A stretch of 64,000 bases of DNA from Candidatus Ribeiella danica (GCA_016717335.1 JADKFS010000001.1:868001-932000); one strand, 5' to 3'; shown: positions 1 to 8,609, counted from the stretch's first letter. Translations and numbers: made by a program. The notes: generated by a model from the letters alone, not told the origin.

Positions 1-339
1 AATCAGCTCGGCCTGGCCGATCGGGCGGCGGCCGACCTGGATGCGCTCGCGATACGAGTGCAGGTGCGGCGAGGTCCACAGCCCGGTGCGCAGCCCGGCC
101 GCGCGCGCGATCGCCTCAAGCATCGCCGAGGTCGAGCCCTTGCCCTTGGTGCCCGCGACGACCACCGTTCGGAGGGCGCGCTGGGGGTCGCCAAAGGCGC
201 GCAGCAGCGCCGCGGTCTGCGGCAGGTTGAACTCGGCCGGCGTGCGCGGTAGCCGGGCCTCGCTGTCCGGAAACGAGTAGAGATAGTCGAGCGCTTGCTG
301 ATAGTTCATCGGCGTGTGTGTGCCTGCAAAAGGGATCAT
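1..339 (-). CDS. folC: Folylpolyglutamate synthase / dihydrofolate synthase, N-terminal part
   Basis: The frame opens at 339 on the minus strand with MIPFAGTHTPMNYQQALDYL and runs off the left edge, so only the first 113 residues are visible. The phosphate-binding loop GTKGKGST lies at residues 63-70, followed by the region ending TSPHLHSYRERI, both hallmarks of the FolC/Mur ligase family. FolC adds glutamate to dihydropteroate or folates using ATP in the cytoplasm. A second in-frame ATG lies at 309, but neither start has a Shine-Dalgarno sequence. A TACAAT box ends 7 nt before the first ATG, so a leaderless transcript from the upstream start is the better model. Confidence 0.9.
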   Translation of the reverse strand, partial: MIPFAGTHTPMNYQQALDYLYSFPDSEARLPRTPAEFNLPQTAALLRAFGDPQRALRTVVVAGTKGKGSTSAMLEAIARAAGLRTGLWTSPHLHSYRERIQVGRRPIGQAELI

Positions 340-352
340 GGCGCGTATTGTA
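340..352 (-). promoter_or_regulatory. -10 box for leaderless folC
   Basis: On the minus strand TACAAT (352-347) is followed by exactly 7 nt and then the folC ATG at 339. A start site about 7 nt after a -10 box would fall at or beside the ATG. The same spacing and very similar bases occur before the gene at 38872. Confidence 0.5.
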
Positions 353-359
353 CACGATT

Positions 360-970
360 CGGCCGCGCCGGGCCTGGTCTCATCGTGCCCTCACTGGCGA
401 TTAAGGCGTCTCTTATCTTGCTATGCCATACTACAGCCACTTCGGACATACATAGTATAGAGTGAGAAGTGAGATCGGAGTGGCAGCGGCGGCCATTCCC
501 AGCGCGTCGCAGGCGCTGTTACACCCTCAGCCGCCCCTCATCTTTTCCCCCCGGCTGCCCGTTTGGGCAGCCGGTTCCGCTTTCGGGGGTCTCTTTTTTG
601 AATACAATCACAGGCGTGTGCGCTTTTGGCCTCCCCCTCCCCCCCCTACCCCCCTCTCCCGCTGGGAGAGGGGGGATTCGTGGTGGTGCTGGGGTGCGCT
701 GCAGAGCAGCGCACTGCAGAAAGGGCGAGCATGCGGAAACGGCCGCCCGTGGGGGCGGCCGTTCAGATGATGGTAACGGCTGCGCGGAGCAGCCGGGAGG
801 CTGGTAGAAGGCGGCTGAGGGGCTGTCGTTGAAGGTGTTCTGTGATAGCCCGGCGACAATCGCCGCTATTATCGCCGCTCTGCTTACTTGAACGTCGGGC
901 GGCGCCAAACTGTTCCAGCTAAAAGATGAGTGTTTGCTGAGAGAAAGCTGACAGCAGCGCCGCCGCCCGA
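360..970. other. Gene-free interval with hairpins; possible small transcript
   Basis: No convincing protein gene is seen. A 10-bp hairpin at 551-574 (arms CCGGCTGCCC and complement, loop GTTT) is followed by a T run at 593-599, which could end a plus-strand transcript. A REP-like G/C module with a 9-bp hairpin (arms 694-702 and 706-714, loop AGA) and another 11-bp hairpin (738-748 with 753-763) follow. An untranslated RNA upstream of the T run is possible but unproven. Confidence 0.35.
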
Positions 971-2353
971 TCAGGGCGTCTCTCGCTCGGACGATCGGAC
1001 AGGCGCCGCGCTATCCGGGCGCACGAGCGCCTCGGCCGCGCCGCGCAGCGACAAGAACAGCGGCGCGGTGGCGACCAGCACCACGATCAGCACTAGAGCG
1101 CCAAGCACAACCGCGCGCGGCGCGCCAGCCTCCAGCCCAAGGTGCTGTGTCAGCGCCTCCACGCCTAATACCCGCAGCAGCCCGAGCGACAGGCGCGCCG
1201 CCAGCGCGGGCGCCTGCGCCCCAAGCGCCCTGGAGGCCGCCGCGACGCCGAGCGCCCCCAGCGACGGCAGCCCGATCAGCGTGATCGCGTACAGGCTCAT
1301 CACGCGGCCGCGCAGCTCGCCGGGCACGCGCAGCTGGATCACGGTCGCGATCATCGTGGTGAACACGGTCGACGTCACCCCGACGAGCACCAGCAGCACG
1401 ATCCCGACCCAGAACAGCGGGCTCAGGGCGAAGGCCGCCAGCGCGGCGCAGAAGATGATCCCGCTGACGATCAGCACGCGCCCGTGGGCCTGGACGTCGC
1501 GCACGGACGCCATCGCGAACGCGCCCAGCAGCGCCCCGCCGCCCGCGGCCGAGAGGAGCGCGCCATAGCCGCCCGACCCGACCCGCCAGATGTCGTCGGC
1601 GAACACCGGCAGCAGCTGCTGGTAGGAGCGGCCGAACAGCGCCGAGAGCGCCGAGAGCGCCAGCAGCAGCAGGACCGCCCGGTCGCGCCCGGCGTAGGCG
1701 AACCCGCCCAGCAGCGAGTCGCGCAGCGATGTCGGGCGGCCCGGCCGGCGCGGGATGCCGCGCATGGCCAGCAGCGCGCCGATCACGGCCAGAAAGCTGG
1801 CCGCGTTGAGCATGAACAGCCAGCCGGCGCCGACCGTGTCGAGCAGCAGCCCGGCGAGCGCGGGGCCGACCAGCGCCGCGCCGGTGTAGGTGGCCGAGTT
1901 GAGCGAGAGCGCGTTCAGCAGATCCGCGCGCGGCACCAGCTCGGGGATGAGCGACTGGCGCGCCGGGTTGTCGAACGCCAGCAGCAGCGCGCCCAGGAAC
2001 GTCGTCACGAGAATATGCGCCGGGCGGATCGCGCCGCTCCACGTCAGCAGCGCCAGTGCCGCGGCCAGCAGCAGCGAGCAGGTCTGCGTCACGTAGAGCA
2101 GCCTGATCCGGTCGACCCGGTCGGCCAGGGCGCCGCCCAGCGGCGGCGCGACGATCATGGGGATCGCGAAGCTCAGGCCGAGCCAGCCCAGGTAGAGCAG
2201 GTTGTTGCCGGTCAGCTTGTAGATCAGCCAGCTCTGCGCGACGTTCTGCATCCAGGTGCCCATATTCGAGACCAGCATGCCGCTCCAGATCAGGGTGAAG
2301 TTGCGGTGGTGCAGCGCGGGGTAGCGCGCGCGTCGGGCGGAGGTGGCTGTCAC
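971..2353 (-). CDS. MFS transporter (MFS_3 / EntS-like exporter)
   Basis: 460 residues with about 12 hydrophobic segments. The start region (FTLIWSGMLVSNMGTWMQNVAQSWLIYKLT) and the loop GGALADRVDRIRLL are typical of the MFS_3 branch related to enterobactin and macrolide exporters. Proton-driven efflux of a small molecule across the inner membrane is the likely role; the substrate is unknown. The start is GTG at 2353, preceded by AAGGGGAT at good spacing. The gene stands alone between folC and a repeat-filled interval, so its context does not identify the substrate. The central loop region around residue 200 (RRPGRPTSLRDSLLGG) is the usual cytoplasmic linker between the six-helix halves. Confidence 0.82.
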   Translation of the reverse strand: MTATSARRARYPALHHRNFTLIWSGMLVSNMGTWMQNVAQSWLIYKLTGNNLLYLGWLGLSFAIPMIVAPPLGGALADRVDRIRLLYVTQTCSLLLAAALALLTWSGAIRPAHILVTTFLGALLLAFDNPARQSLIPELVPRADLLNALSLNSATYTGAALVGPALAGLLLDTVGAGWLFMLNAASFLAVIGALLAMRGIPRRPGRPTSLRDSLLGGFAYAGRDRAVLLLLALSALSALFGRSYQQLLPVFADDIWRVGSGGYGALLSAAGGGALLGAFAMASVRDVQAHGRVLIVSGIIFCAALAAFALSPLFWVGIVLLVLVGVTSTVFTTMIATVIQLRVPGELRGRVMSLYAITLIGLPSLGALGVAAASRALGAQAPALAARLSLGLLRVLGVEALTQHLGLEAGAPRAVVLGALVLIVVLVATAPLFLSLRGAAEALVRPDSAAPVRSSERETP

Positions 2354-2419
2354 GGAAATCCCCTTGGTCTATTAAACAAGCCTCGGTAGATGATACACCC
2401 TTTTTCATGCCTTCGATTC

Positions 2420-2950
2420 GTTCGGGGCGCTGCGCCCCCGACCCCCGTCAACAATCCTTCCGGGGCGCTGCGCCCCCGGCCCCCCGCCTGATACGCCCGT
2501 GCCGGGCGTTCCTTTTCTCCGGGGCGCTGCGCCCCCGGCCCCCCGCCGGGGGAACCCACGCCGGTTCAGGAAGCTGCGCCAGCTGTCTTTCCGGGGCGCT
2601 GCGCCCCGGCCCCCCGCCCGGGGGAACCCACGCCGGTTCCCCCGGCCCCCCTCCGGCAATTGATGGCGTACCAGATATAAGCGTCGTGGCGCATGCCCAG
2701 TACCCTTCGTTGGGCGCGAGTTGCAACCCGCCGTGCCTGGATTCCGCCGGGCATGCGCGTCAGGCATCGCAAACAAGGCGGCATCTTTTTGGGGTCCAGG
2801 GGCGAGAGCCCCGGCCGGGGGGCGGCGGGGGTGGCGGCCCACCCCCGCCCGCGGGGGTACGGGGGGCGCGCAGCCCCCCGAACGCGGTGTGGGGTGTGAC
2901 CCACGTGGGGGTGCGGGGGCGCGCAGCCCCCGAGCGCTCGCAAGTTGACA
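2420..2950 (+). repeat. Composite GC-hairpin repeat, copy 1
   Basis: Four units carry the hairpin GGGGCGCTGCGCCCC followed by runs of C (near 2425, 2461, 2521, 2593); the last two are followed by GGGGGAACCCACGCCGGTTC. A right half begins near 2728 (GTGCCTGGATTCCGCCGGGC) and ends in a string of G/C hairpins at 2796-2880. The same arrangement in the same orientation recurs at 60808-61265. Several open frames cross it on both strands but disagree with one another, so it is not treated as coding. Confidence 0.7.
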
Positions 2951-3004
2951 GATCTAGCCGCCCATGTCACTATTGCGCCGAAATGCAGCCGATTCAGAAA
3001 ATGC

Positions 3005-5023
3005 ATGGATAACACCCTTCGCACCGCGGGCGCCGCCGAGGCCGGCAGGCGCCCGGCCGCGCGCGCCTGGCTGTGGGCGGCATGCGCGGTCGCCGGCATC
3101 ACGCTGGTGGCCTTCTGGCTGCGGGTCCACGCGGTCGGCTGGGGGCTGCCCTACGTCGATCACCCCGACGAGCCCTCGGCGGCGAACAAGGTCCTGGCGA
3201 TGATCCGGCGCGGCGACTGGGACCCGCGCTTCTTCGAGAAGCCGTCGCTGTACTACTACCTGCTGCGCCTGGTCTTCGCGGCGCACCTGCGCTACGGCTT
3301 CGCCGCCGGCCTGTACAAGGACATGGCCGCGCTGCCGCTTACGACCGACCTCTACCTCACCACGCCGCAGCTGTTCGTCTGGGGCCGCATGCTGAGCGTG
3401 CTGCTCGGCACCGCCACGGTGGTCGCGCTCTACCTGGTCGGGCGGCGCTGGTACAACACGCGGGTCGCGCTCGTGGCGGCCGCGCTGCTGGCGGTCTCGT
3501 CGTTCCACATGCGCGAGTCGCAGTACATCACGGTCGACGTGACGACCACGCTGGTCACGCTGCTGGCGCTCGCGGCGGCGGTGCGGCTGCTCGACCACAG
3601 CGGCTGGCGCGCGTACGCGCTGGCCGGCTTCGCGGCGGGGCTGGCCGCGTCGGCGAAGTACAATGCCGGGGCGGTCGCGCTGTCGATTGTGGTGGCGCAC
3701 GCGCTGGTGTGGGGCCGCGCGAGCCTGCGCCAGGGCGGCCGGCTCGGCTGGGCGGCGCTGTGGAGCCTGGTCGGCTTCGCGGTCGCCACGCCCTACGCCT
3801 TCCTGACCTTCGGCGACTTCGTCGGCGGGATTCAGCGCCAGTACGGCACCTACTCGCCCGCCGGCCACAGCAGCCACCGCTGGCCGCTGCTCGAGTACCT
3901 CGACATGATGTGGGCCGACGGCCTGCAGCCGCTGCCGTTCCTGGCCGCGCTGGCGGGAGTCGGCCTGGTCGTCGCGCGCCGCGACCGGCCCAGCCTGGTG
4001 ATGCTGGCGTTCATCCCGACCCAGCTGCTGTTCTTCCTGGCGCAGAACCGGCACTTTCCGCGCAACCTGCTGCCGATCATCCCGCCGCTGCTGCTGTACG
4101 CCGCGATCGCGATCGACGCCGCGGCCGGCCGGCTGGCGCGCCTGCCCGCGCTCAGCCGCCGCGCGGGGGCGGCGGGCCTGCTCGTGGCCGCGCTCGGCGG
4201 CGTGGCGCTGGCCGGGCCGCTGCTCGACGCGGCCGCGCTGACCCGCTTCGAGGCGCTGCCGCACAGCAAGGTGCGCGCGGGCGACTACGTGCGCGATCGG
4301 CTGCCGCACGGCGCGCCGATCGCCGTGGCGCTCAACCCGGCCCAGTGGGCCGGCCAGCCGTTCGTCACCCCGCTCGACGACGTCGCCAGGCAGAGCGCGG
4401 CGTGGTACCGCGCGCAGGGCTACCGCTACGTCGTCGCGAACGCCAAGGACACCGACCCGGATGGCTACCAGGCGCTGCGCGCGGCGGCCACGCTGGCCGA
4501 GGTGTTCCCGGGCGACCGCGAGGGCCAGCCGGGGCCGCGCATGGAGCTGCTCGACCTGGGCGACCACCCGGAGGCGCTGGCGATCGAGCGGCGCGCGGCC
4601 TCCTTCGGCGACACGCTGGCGCTGCTCGGCTTCCAGCGCGGCGCGGGCGAGCTGCGCGGCGACTTCAGCCCGCTCGCCGGCGCCCCGGACGTGCCGCGCG
4701 GCCAGGCGCTGCAGATCAACCTCTACTGGCGCGCGCTCGCGAAGATGGACGCCGACTACGCGATCTTCCTGCACCTGCTCGACGCGCAGGGGCAGACGGT
4801 GGCCCAGCGCGACACGGTTATCCGCGCGGCCGACTACCCGACCTCGCGCTGGCAGCCGGGCGAGCTGGCCGTCGACGTGGCCGACCTGCCCGTCCCGGCC
4901 GGGCTCGCGCCGGGCGAGTACCGGCTGGAGGTGGGCGTCTACCGCATGGACACCTTCGCCCGCCTGCCGCTGGCCGGCGACCCCGCTGGCGCGCTGGCGC
5001 TGATGGTGGTTCGTGTGAGGTAG
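3005..5023 (+). CDS. Glycosyltransferase family 39-like (GT-C) membrane protein
   Basis: 672 residues from ATG 3005 (MDNTLRTAGAAEAGRR). After a first membrane helix (about residues 24-41) the first outer loop has VDHPDEPS, with the acidic pair D55-E56 expected in PMT/ArnT-like GT-C enzymes, which use lipid-linked sugars on the outer face of the membrane. Roughly ten more helices follow to about residue 420. The C-terminal third is soluble and beta-rich (region FGDTLALLGFQR to the end), like the extracytoplasmic domain of related Chloroflexota proteins. Acceptor and donor are unknown. An in-frame extension to 2945 is possible, but it enters the repeat and lacks a ribosome site. Confidence 0.75.
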   Translation: MDNTLRTAGAAEAGRRPAARAWLWAACAVAGITLVAFWLRVHAVGWGLPYVDHPDEPSAANKVLAMIRRGDWDPRFFEKPSLYYYLLRLVFAAHLRYGFAAGLYKDMAALPLTTDLYLTTPQLFVWGRMLSVLLGTATVVALYLVGRRWYNTRVALVAAALLAVSSFHMRESQYITVDVTTTLVTLLALAAAVRLLDHSGWRAYALAGFAAGLAASAKYNAGAVALSIVVAHALVWGRASLRQGGRLGWAALWSLVGFAVATPYAFLTFGDFVGGIQRQYGTYSPAGHSSHRWPLLEYLDMMWADGLQPLPFLAALAGVGLVVARRDRPSLVMLAFIPTQLLFFLAQNRHFPRNLLPIIPPLLLYAAIAIDAAAGRLARLPALSRRAGAAGLLVAALGGVALAGPLLDAAALTRFEALPHSKVRAGDYVRDRLPHGAPIAVALNPAQWAGQPFVTPLDDVARQSAAWYRAQGYRYVVANAKDTDPDGYQALRAAATLAEVFPGDREGQPGPRMELLDLGDHPEALAIERRAASFGDTLALLGFQRGAGELRGDFSPLAGAPDVPRGQALQINLYWRALAKMDADYAIFLHLLDAQGQTVAQRDTVIRAADYPTSRWQPGELAVDVADLPVPAGLAPGEYRLEVGVYRMDTFARLPLAGDPAGALALMVVRVR

Positions 5024-5024
5024 C

Positions 5025-5166
5025 TCCCCTCCCCCTGCCCCCTCCCCTACCAGGGGAGGGGGTTTAGATTCTCGGCAGCACAGGGCGTTCGCTATGCGAA
5101 CGCCCTGTGCTGCCGAAAGGAAATTCCCCCTCTCCCGCGCACGGGAGAGGGGGCGGGGGGTGAGGG
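5025..5166. repeat. REPIN-like element with 20-bp perfect hairpin
   Basis: Two inverted G/C modules (about 5028-5062 and 5127-5165, the second ending GGGGGGTGAGGG) flank a hairpin with 20-bp perfect arms at 5073-5092 and 5096-5115 and loop TAT. It sits between the convergent glycosyltransferase and ECF operon, so it could also end transcription from both sides. Confidence 0.7.
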
Positions 5167-5177
5167 CCGACAGCATC

Positions 5178-5990
5178 TCAGAATGGGATCAGCAGCGCCG
5201 CGATCGTGACGAGCGCGACGGCGGCCAGGGTCAGGTAGTCGGCCGCGCCGAGCGGCGTCTCGTAGAGCAGCGTCTGCCGGCCGTCGAGCGTGTAGCCGCG
5301 CGCGTCCAGCGCGGCGGCCAGCGCGGCGGCGCGCCGCCAGACCGACTGGAAGATCGGCACGAGCAGCGCGGCCAGGCTGTCCATCCGCTCGCGCGGCGTG
5401 CCGTGGCTGAAATCGGCGCCGCGCGAGAGCTGGGCCTTCACCAGCAGCTCGATCTCCTCGCCGATCGTCGGGATGAAGCGCAGCGCCAGCAGCGCCATGA
5501 GCGCGAACTCGTCGACCGGCAGCCGCAGCCGGCGCAGCGGCCCCAGCAGCAACGTCAGCCCCTCGATCAGCGCGACCGGGCTGGTCGTCATCGTCAGCAG
5601 CAGCGCGAGCAGGTACAGCGATAGGAAGACCACCACCAGCCGCGCGCCCAGCCAGACGCTCTCGGCCGTCACCAGCAGCGGGCCGAGCGCGTAGAGCGGC
5701 GGGCCGTCGCCCTCGGCCAGCAGCACGACCGGCACCATGCCCACGAGCGCCAGCAGCGCGAGCAGGCGCACCCGCCGCCACAGCAGGCCCGGCGCGATGC
5801 CCGAGAGCCCGGCCGCCGCGCACACCAGCGCGACCAGCCCGAGGTACGGCGCCGCGCGCCAGCTCCGCTGGCCTGCCGCGGTCACCACGCCGATCAGCCA
5901 GAGCAGCGCCAGCAGCTTGGTCCGCGCGCGCAGGCGGTGGAGCAGGCTGTCGCCGGCGATGTAGACGCCCAGCGCGAACTGCTCAAACAT
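5178..5990 (-). CDS. ecfT: ECF transporter T component (EcfT/CbiQ family)
   Basis: 270 residues beginning MFEQFALGVYIAGDSLLHRL. It has several hydrophobic helices followed by a cytoplasmic helical region containing the coupling motif around ALAAALDARGYTLDG, where the Ala-Arg-Gly element docks to the ATPases in this family. It is the scaffold that links the substrate-binding S component to the two ATPases. Its start overlaps the end of the upstream ATPase gene by 8 bp, indicating translational coupling. It is the last gene of a four-gene operon. Confidence 0.88.
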   Translation of the reverse strand: MFEQFALGVYIAGDSLLHRLRARTKLLALLWLIGVVTAAGQRSWRAAPYLGLVALVCAAAGLSGIAPGLLWRRVRLLALLALVGMVPVVLLAEGDGPPLYALGPLLVTAESVWLGARLVVVFLSLYLLALLLTMTTSPVALIEGLTLLLGPLRRLRLPVDEFALMALLALRFIPTIGEEIELLVKAQLSRGADFSHGTPRERMDSLAALLVPIFQSVWRRAAALAAALDARGYTLDGRQTLLYETPLGAADYLTLAAVALVTIAALLIPF

Positions 5991-6849
5991 CGGCTCGCCC
6001 GCGCTCGGCGCCGGACAGCGCGGCCAGAGCTTCCGCGACCGTGCTCACGTGCTGCGGCAGGGCCAGGCCGCGCCGCCGCAGCAGCGCCAGCAGCTCGACC
6101 AGCGGCGGCTCCAGCAGCCCCCACTCGCGCAGCCGCTCGCCCTGCAGAAAGACCTCGTGCGGCGGCCCCTGCGCGACCAGCCGGCCACCGTGCAGCACGA
6201 ACAGCCGGTCGGCCAGCGCCGCCACCTCGGCCATGTCGTGCGAGACCAGCACGACGGTGACGCCGCGCTCCAGCTGGGCCCGCCGCACGTAGCCGTAGAA
6301 CTCGGCCCGGCCGTCGGCATCGAGCCCGACCGTCGGCTCGTCGAGCGCCAGGATGGTCGGCAGCAGCGCCAGCACGCCGGCCAGCGCGACCCGGCGCATC
6401 TGCCCGCCGCTCAGCTCGAACGGCGAGCGCCCGGCGTACTCGTGGGCCGGCAGCCCGACCGCCGCCAGCGCCGCGATCGCCCGATCGGCCAGCTCCTGCG
6501 CGCCCAGCCCGAGCCGCCGCGGCCCGAAGGCGACGTCGGCCAGCACGGTCGGCGCGAACAGCTGGGCCTCGGGCGACTGAAACAGCATGCCCACCCGCCG
6601 GCGCAGCTCGCGCAGCCCGGCCGCCGCGCCAAGCTCGACCCCATCGACCGTCACAGTGCCGGAGGTCGGCCGCAGCAGGCCGTTCAGGTGCTGCACCAGC
6701 GTCGACTTGCCCGAGCCGGTGACGCCGACGATCGCCGCGCAGCTCCCGCGCTCGATCGCCAGGCTGACGTCGCTCAGCGCCGGTCGGCCGGCCGCGCCGG
6801 AGCGGTAGACGTGCGTGAGGTTGTCTATGATGATGATTGGATCGGTCAT
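5983..6849 (-). CDS. ecfA: ECF transporter ATPase A component 1
   Basis: 288 residues from the ATG at 6849 (MTDPIIIIDNLTHVYRSG). It shows Walker A GVTGSGKST, Q-loop LFQSPEAQLF, signature LSGGQMRR, Walker B LALDEP and the switch His in VSHD. These are the features of CbiO/EcfA ATPases that energise vitamin or metal uptake. An upstream in-frame ATG would place 15 residues inside a perfect hairpin, so the later start is preferred. The gene is separated from its partner ATPase by two strong hairpins (6858-6936), unusual inside an operon otherwise joined by overlaps. Confidence 0.9.
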   Translation of the reverse strand: MTDPIIIIDNLTHVYRSGAAGRPALSDVSLAIERGSCAAIVGVTGSGKSTLVQHLNGLLRPTSGTVTVDGVELGAAAGLRELRRRVGMLFQSPEAQLFAPTVLADVAFGPRRLGLGAQELADRAIAALAAVGLPAHEYAGRSPFELSGGQMRRVALAGVLALLPTILALDEPTVGLDADGRAEFYGYVRRAQLERGVTVVLVSHDMAEVAALADRLFVLHGGRLVAQGPPHEVFLQGERLREWGLLEPPLVELLALLRRRGLALPQHVSTVAEALAALSGAERGRADV

Positions 6850-6857
6850 GATCGTTT

Positions 6858-6936
6858 TTGTTGGTGTGGTGCGAGAGCTTCGCTCTCGCACCACACCAAC
6901 AAGTTAATAATTCTGGAGGGCCTGCGGCCCTCCAGA
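6858..6936. repeat. Two perfect hairpins inside the ECF operon
   Basis: The first hairpin has 21-bp perfect arms (6858-6878 and 6882-6902) and loop TTC. The second has 11-bp arms (6912-6922 and 6926-6936) and loop TGC. Both lie between the two ATPase genes. Neither is followed on the minus strand by a clear T run, so RNA processing, protection or partial attenuation are all possible. Confidence 0.75.
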
Positions 6937-6945
6937 CCTCCCTGC

Positions 6946-7803
6946 TCAGGCCGGATGGAAGCGCGCCTCGATCTCGCGCGCGATCGCCTCGACGGTCAGC
7001 GCGGCCGGGTCGATCGCCACGCCCATGGCGCGCAGGCGCGCGGCCAGCTCGAGCGGCGCCGGGATGGCCAGCCGCAGCGCGCGCAGCCGATCGAGATCGG
7101 CGAACACCAGCGCCGGCGGCCCATCCAGCGCGACCTGCCCGCGCTCCATCACCACCACGCGGTCGGCCGCGGCGGCCTCCTCGACCAGGTGCGTGACGTG
7201 CACGACCGTCAGGCCGTGGTCGCGGTTCAGCTGGTGCAGCAGCTCGACCACCGCGCGGCGCGACAGCGGATCGAGCATGGCGGTCGACTCGTCCGAGACG
7301 ATCGCCTGCGGGCGCAGCGCCAGCACGCCCGCGATCGCCAGGCGCTGGCGCTGCCCGCCCGAGAGCCGGTGCGGCGGGCGCCCGCGCAGGTCGTCGATGC
7401 CGACCGCCGCCAGCGCCCAGGCGACCCGCTCGCGGATCTGGTCGCGCGGCAGCCCGCGCGCCGCCAGCCCCCACGCGACGTCGTCCTCGACCACGGTCGC
7501 GATGATCTGGTTGTCGGGGTTATGGAAGATCATGCCGACGCGCTCGCGGACCGCGCGCCGCCGCGCGGCGTCGCGCGTGTCGTGCCCGGCCACCAGCACG
7601 CGCCCGTGGTCGGGCACGAGCAGCGCGTTGCAGTGCCGCGCCAGCGTGGACTTGCCGCTGCCGTTGTGGCCGAGCAGCGCCAGGTACTCGCCGCGCCGGA
7701 TCTGCAGCGTCAGGTCGCGCAGCCCGAGGGCGCCCTGCCCGCCGCGCCGCGCCGGGTAGGCGTAGGTCACCTGCTGGAAATCGATCAGCGGCTCGTCGCT
7801 CAT
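6946..7803 (-). CDS. ecfA: ECF transporter ATPase A component 2
   Basis: 285 residues beginning MSDEPLIDFQQVTYAYPARRG. Walker A is GHNGSGKST, Q-loop IFHNPDNQII, signature LSGGQRQRLAIAG, Walker B AIVSDES and switch His in VTHL. Q-loop HNPDNQ is typical of EcfA ATPases. It pairs with the downstream ATPase to form the heterodimer that drives the ECF importer. Its ATG overlaps the stop of the upstream S-component-like gene (ATGA), so the two are translationally coupled. The stop TGA is at 6948-6946. Confidence 0.9.
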   Translation of the reverse strand: MSDEPLIDFQQVTYAYPARRGGQGALGLRDLTLQIRRGEYLALLGHNGSGKSTLARHCNALLVPDHGRVLVAGHDTRDAARRRAVRERVGMIFHNPDNQIIATVVEDDVAWGLAARGLPRDQIRERVAWALAAVGIDDLRGRPPHRLSGGQRQRLAIAGVLALRPQAIVSDESTAMLDPLSRRAVVELLHQLNRDHGLTVVHVTHLVEEAAAADRVVVMERGQVALDGPPALVFADLDRLRALRLAIPAPLELAARLRAMGVAIDPAALTVEAIAREIEARFHPA

Positions 7804-8540
7804 ACGCTGCGCCGATGCCCGAATCGCCGGCGCAGGCCGACCAGCCGGCGCCCGAGCCGGAGGAGCAGCCGCTCGGCCCACCCGCCCGGGAACGGCCGCA
7901 CCTCGTAGCCGAGCAGCCGCACGGCCACGTTGGTGATGAAGTAGACCATGATCACCACCGGGCAGAGGAACAGCCAGATCAGCGCTGGGAACAGCGCCCA
8001 CCAGTAGTCGAGCGCGGCGCGCGCGAGCGGCGCCAGCGCCGGCGCGGCCGCCTGGCGCCACCAGTCGCCGTAGCCGACCCAGCTCAGCAGCAGCTCGGCC
8101 AGCGCCGTCGCGGCCTGGTACGAGCGATCGAGCTGGCGCGCGATGCTGGCCAGCGGCAGGCCGGCCAGCAGCGTGAACAGCACCAGCACGCCGCAGACCG
8201 CCAGCGCGCCGCTCGTCATGCCCAGCAGCACCACGATCGCGTGCGGCAGGCGGCGCTTCATCGTCTGGCCGAGGTACAGCCCGGCGCCGCACGACAGCAG
8301 CATGGGGACCAGCAGCGCCAGGCCCGAGAGCGCCGACACTATAAAGCATGTCACGCAGAGGCACAGCACCGCGGCGTAGAGGCGGCGCCGCAGCACCAGC
8401 ACCGCGAACACAATCGGGATGAGCAGCCGGATGAACGTGTCGAACACCGGCAGGTACATCGCGAACAGCTGCAGGATGACCGCGATGTCGGCCAGCAGCG
8501 CCCCCTCGGCAATCTCGATCGCGGATAGTTGACGCGGCAT
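7800..8540 (-). CDS. Putative ECF S component / DUF2232-like membrane protein
   Basis: 246 residues from the ATG at 8540 (MPRQLSAIEIAEGALLADIA). It has about six to eight hydrophobic segments and resembles YybS/DUF2232 membrane proteins, which are related to S components. Being first in an operon with two EcfA-type ATPases and an EcfT protein, it is the best candidate for the substrate-binding S component. The substrate cannot be told from the sequence and no riboswitch was recognised upstream. A GGAGG-like sequence lies about 14 nt before the start. A longer frame to 8669 exists but lacks a start signal. Confidence 0.68.
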   Translation of the reverse strand: MPRQLSAIEIAEGALLADIAVILQLFAMYLPVFDTFIRLLIPIVFAVLVLRRRLYAAVLCLCVTCFIVSALSGLALLVPMLLSCGAGLYLGQTMKRRLPHAIVVLLGMTSGALAVCGVLVLFTLLAGLPLASIARQLDRSYQAATALAELLLSWVGYGDWWRQAAAPALAPLARAALDYWWALFPALIWLFLCPVVIMVYFITNVAVRLLGYEVRPFPGGWAERLLLRLGRRLVGLRRRFGHRRSV

Positions 8541-8609
8541 AGCGGCCAGGCAGCCTCCAGCCGGGCGAACACTGTACCCAGGCGCCGCGCCGGCAGCGAG
8601 CGCAGCGAG

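Noticed and set aside
2954..5176. A 740-codon open frame on the minus strand
   Set aside because: It is antisense to the GT-C glycosyltransferase and rich in Arg, Gln and Val without structure.
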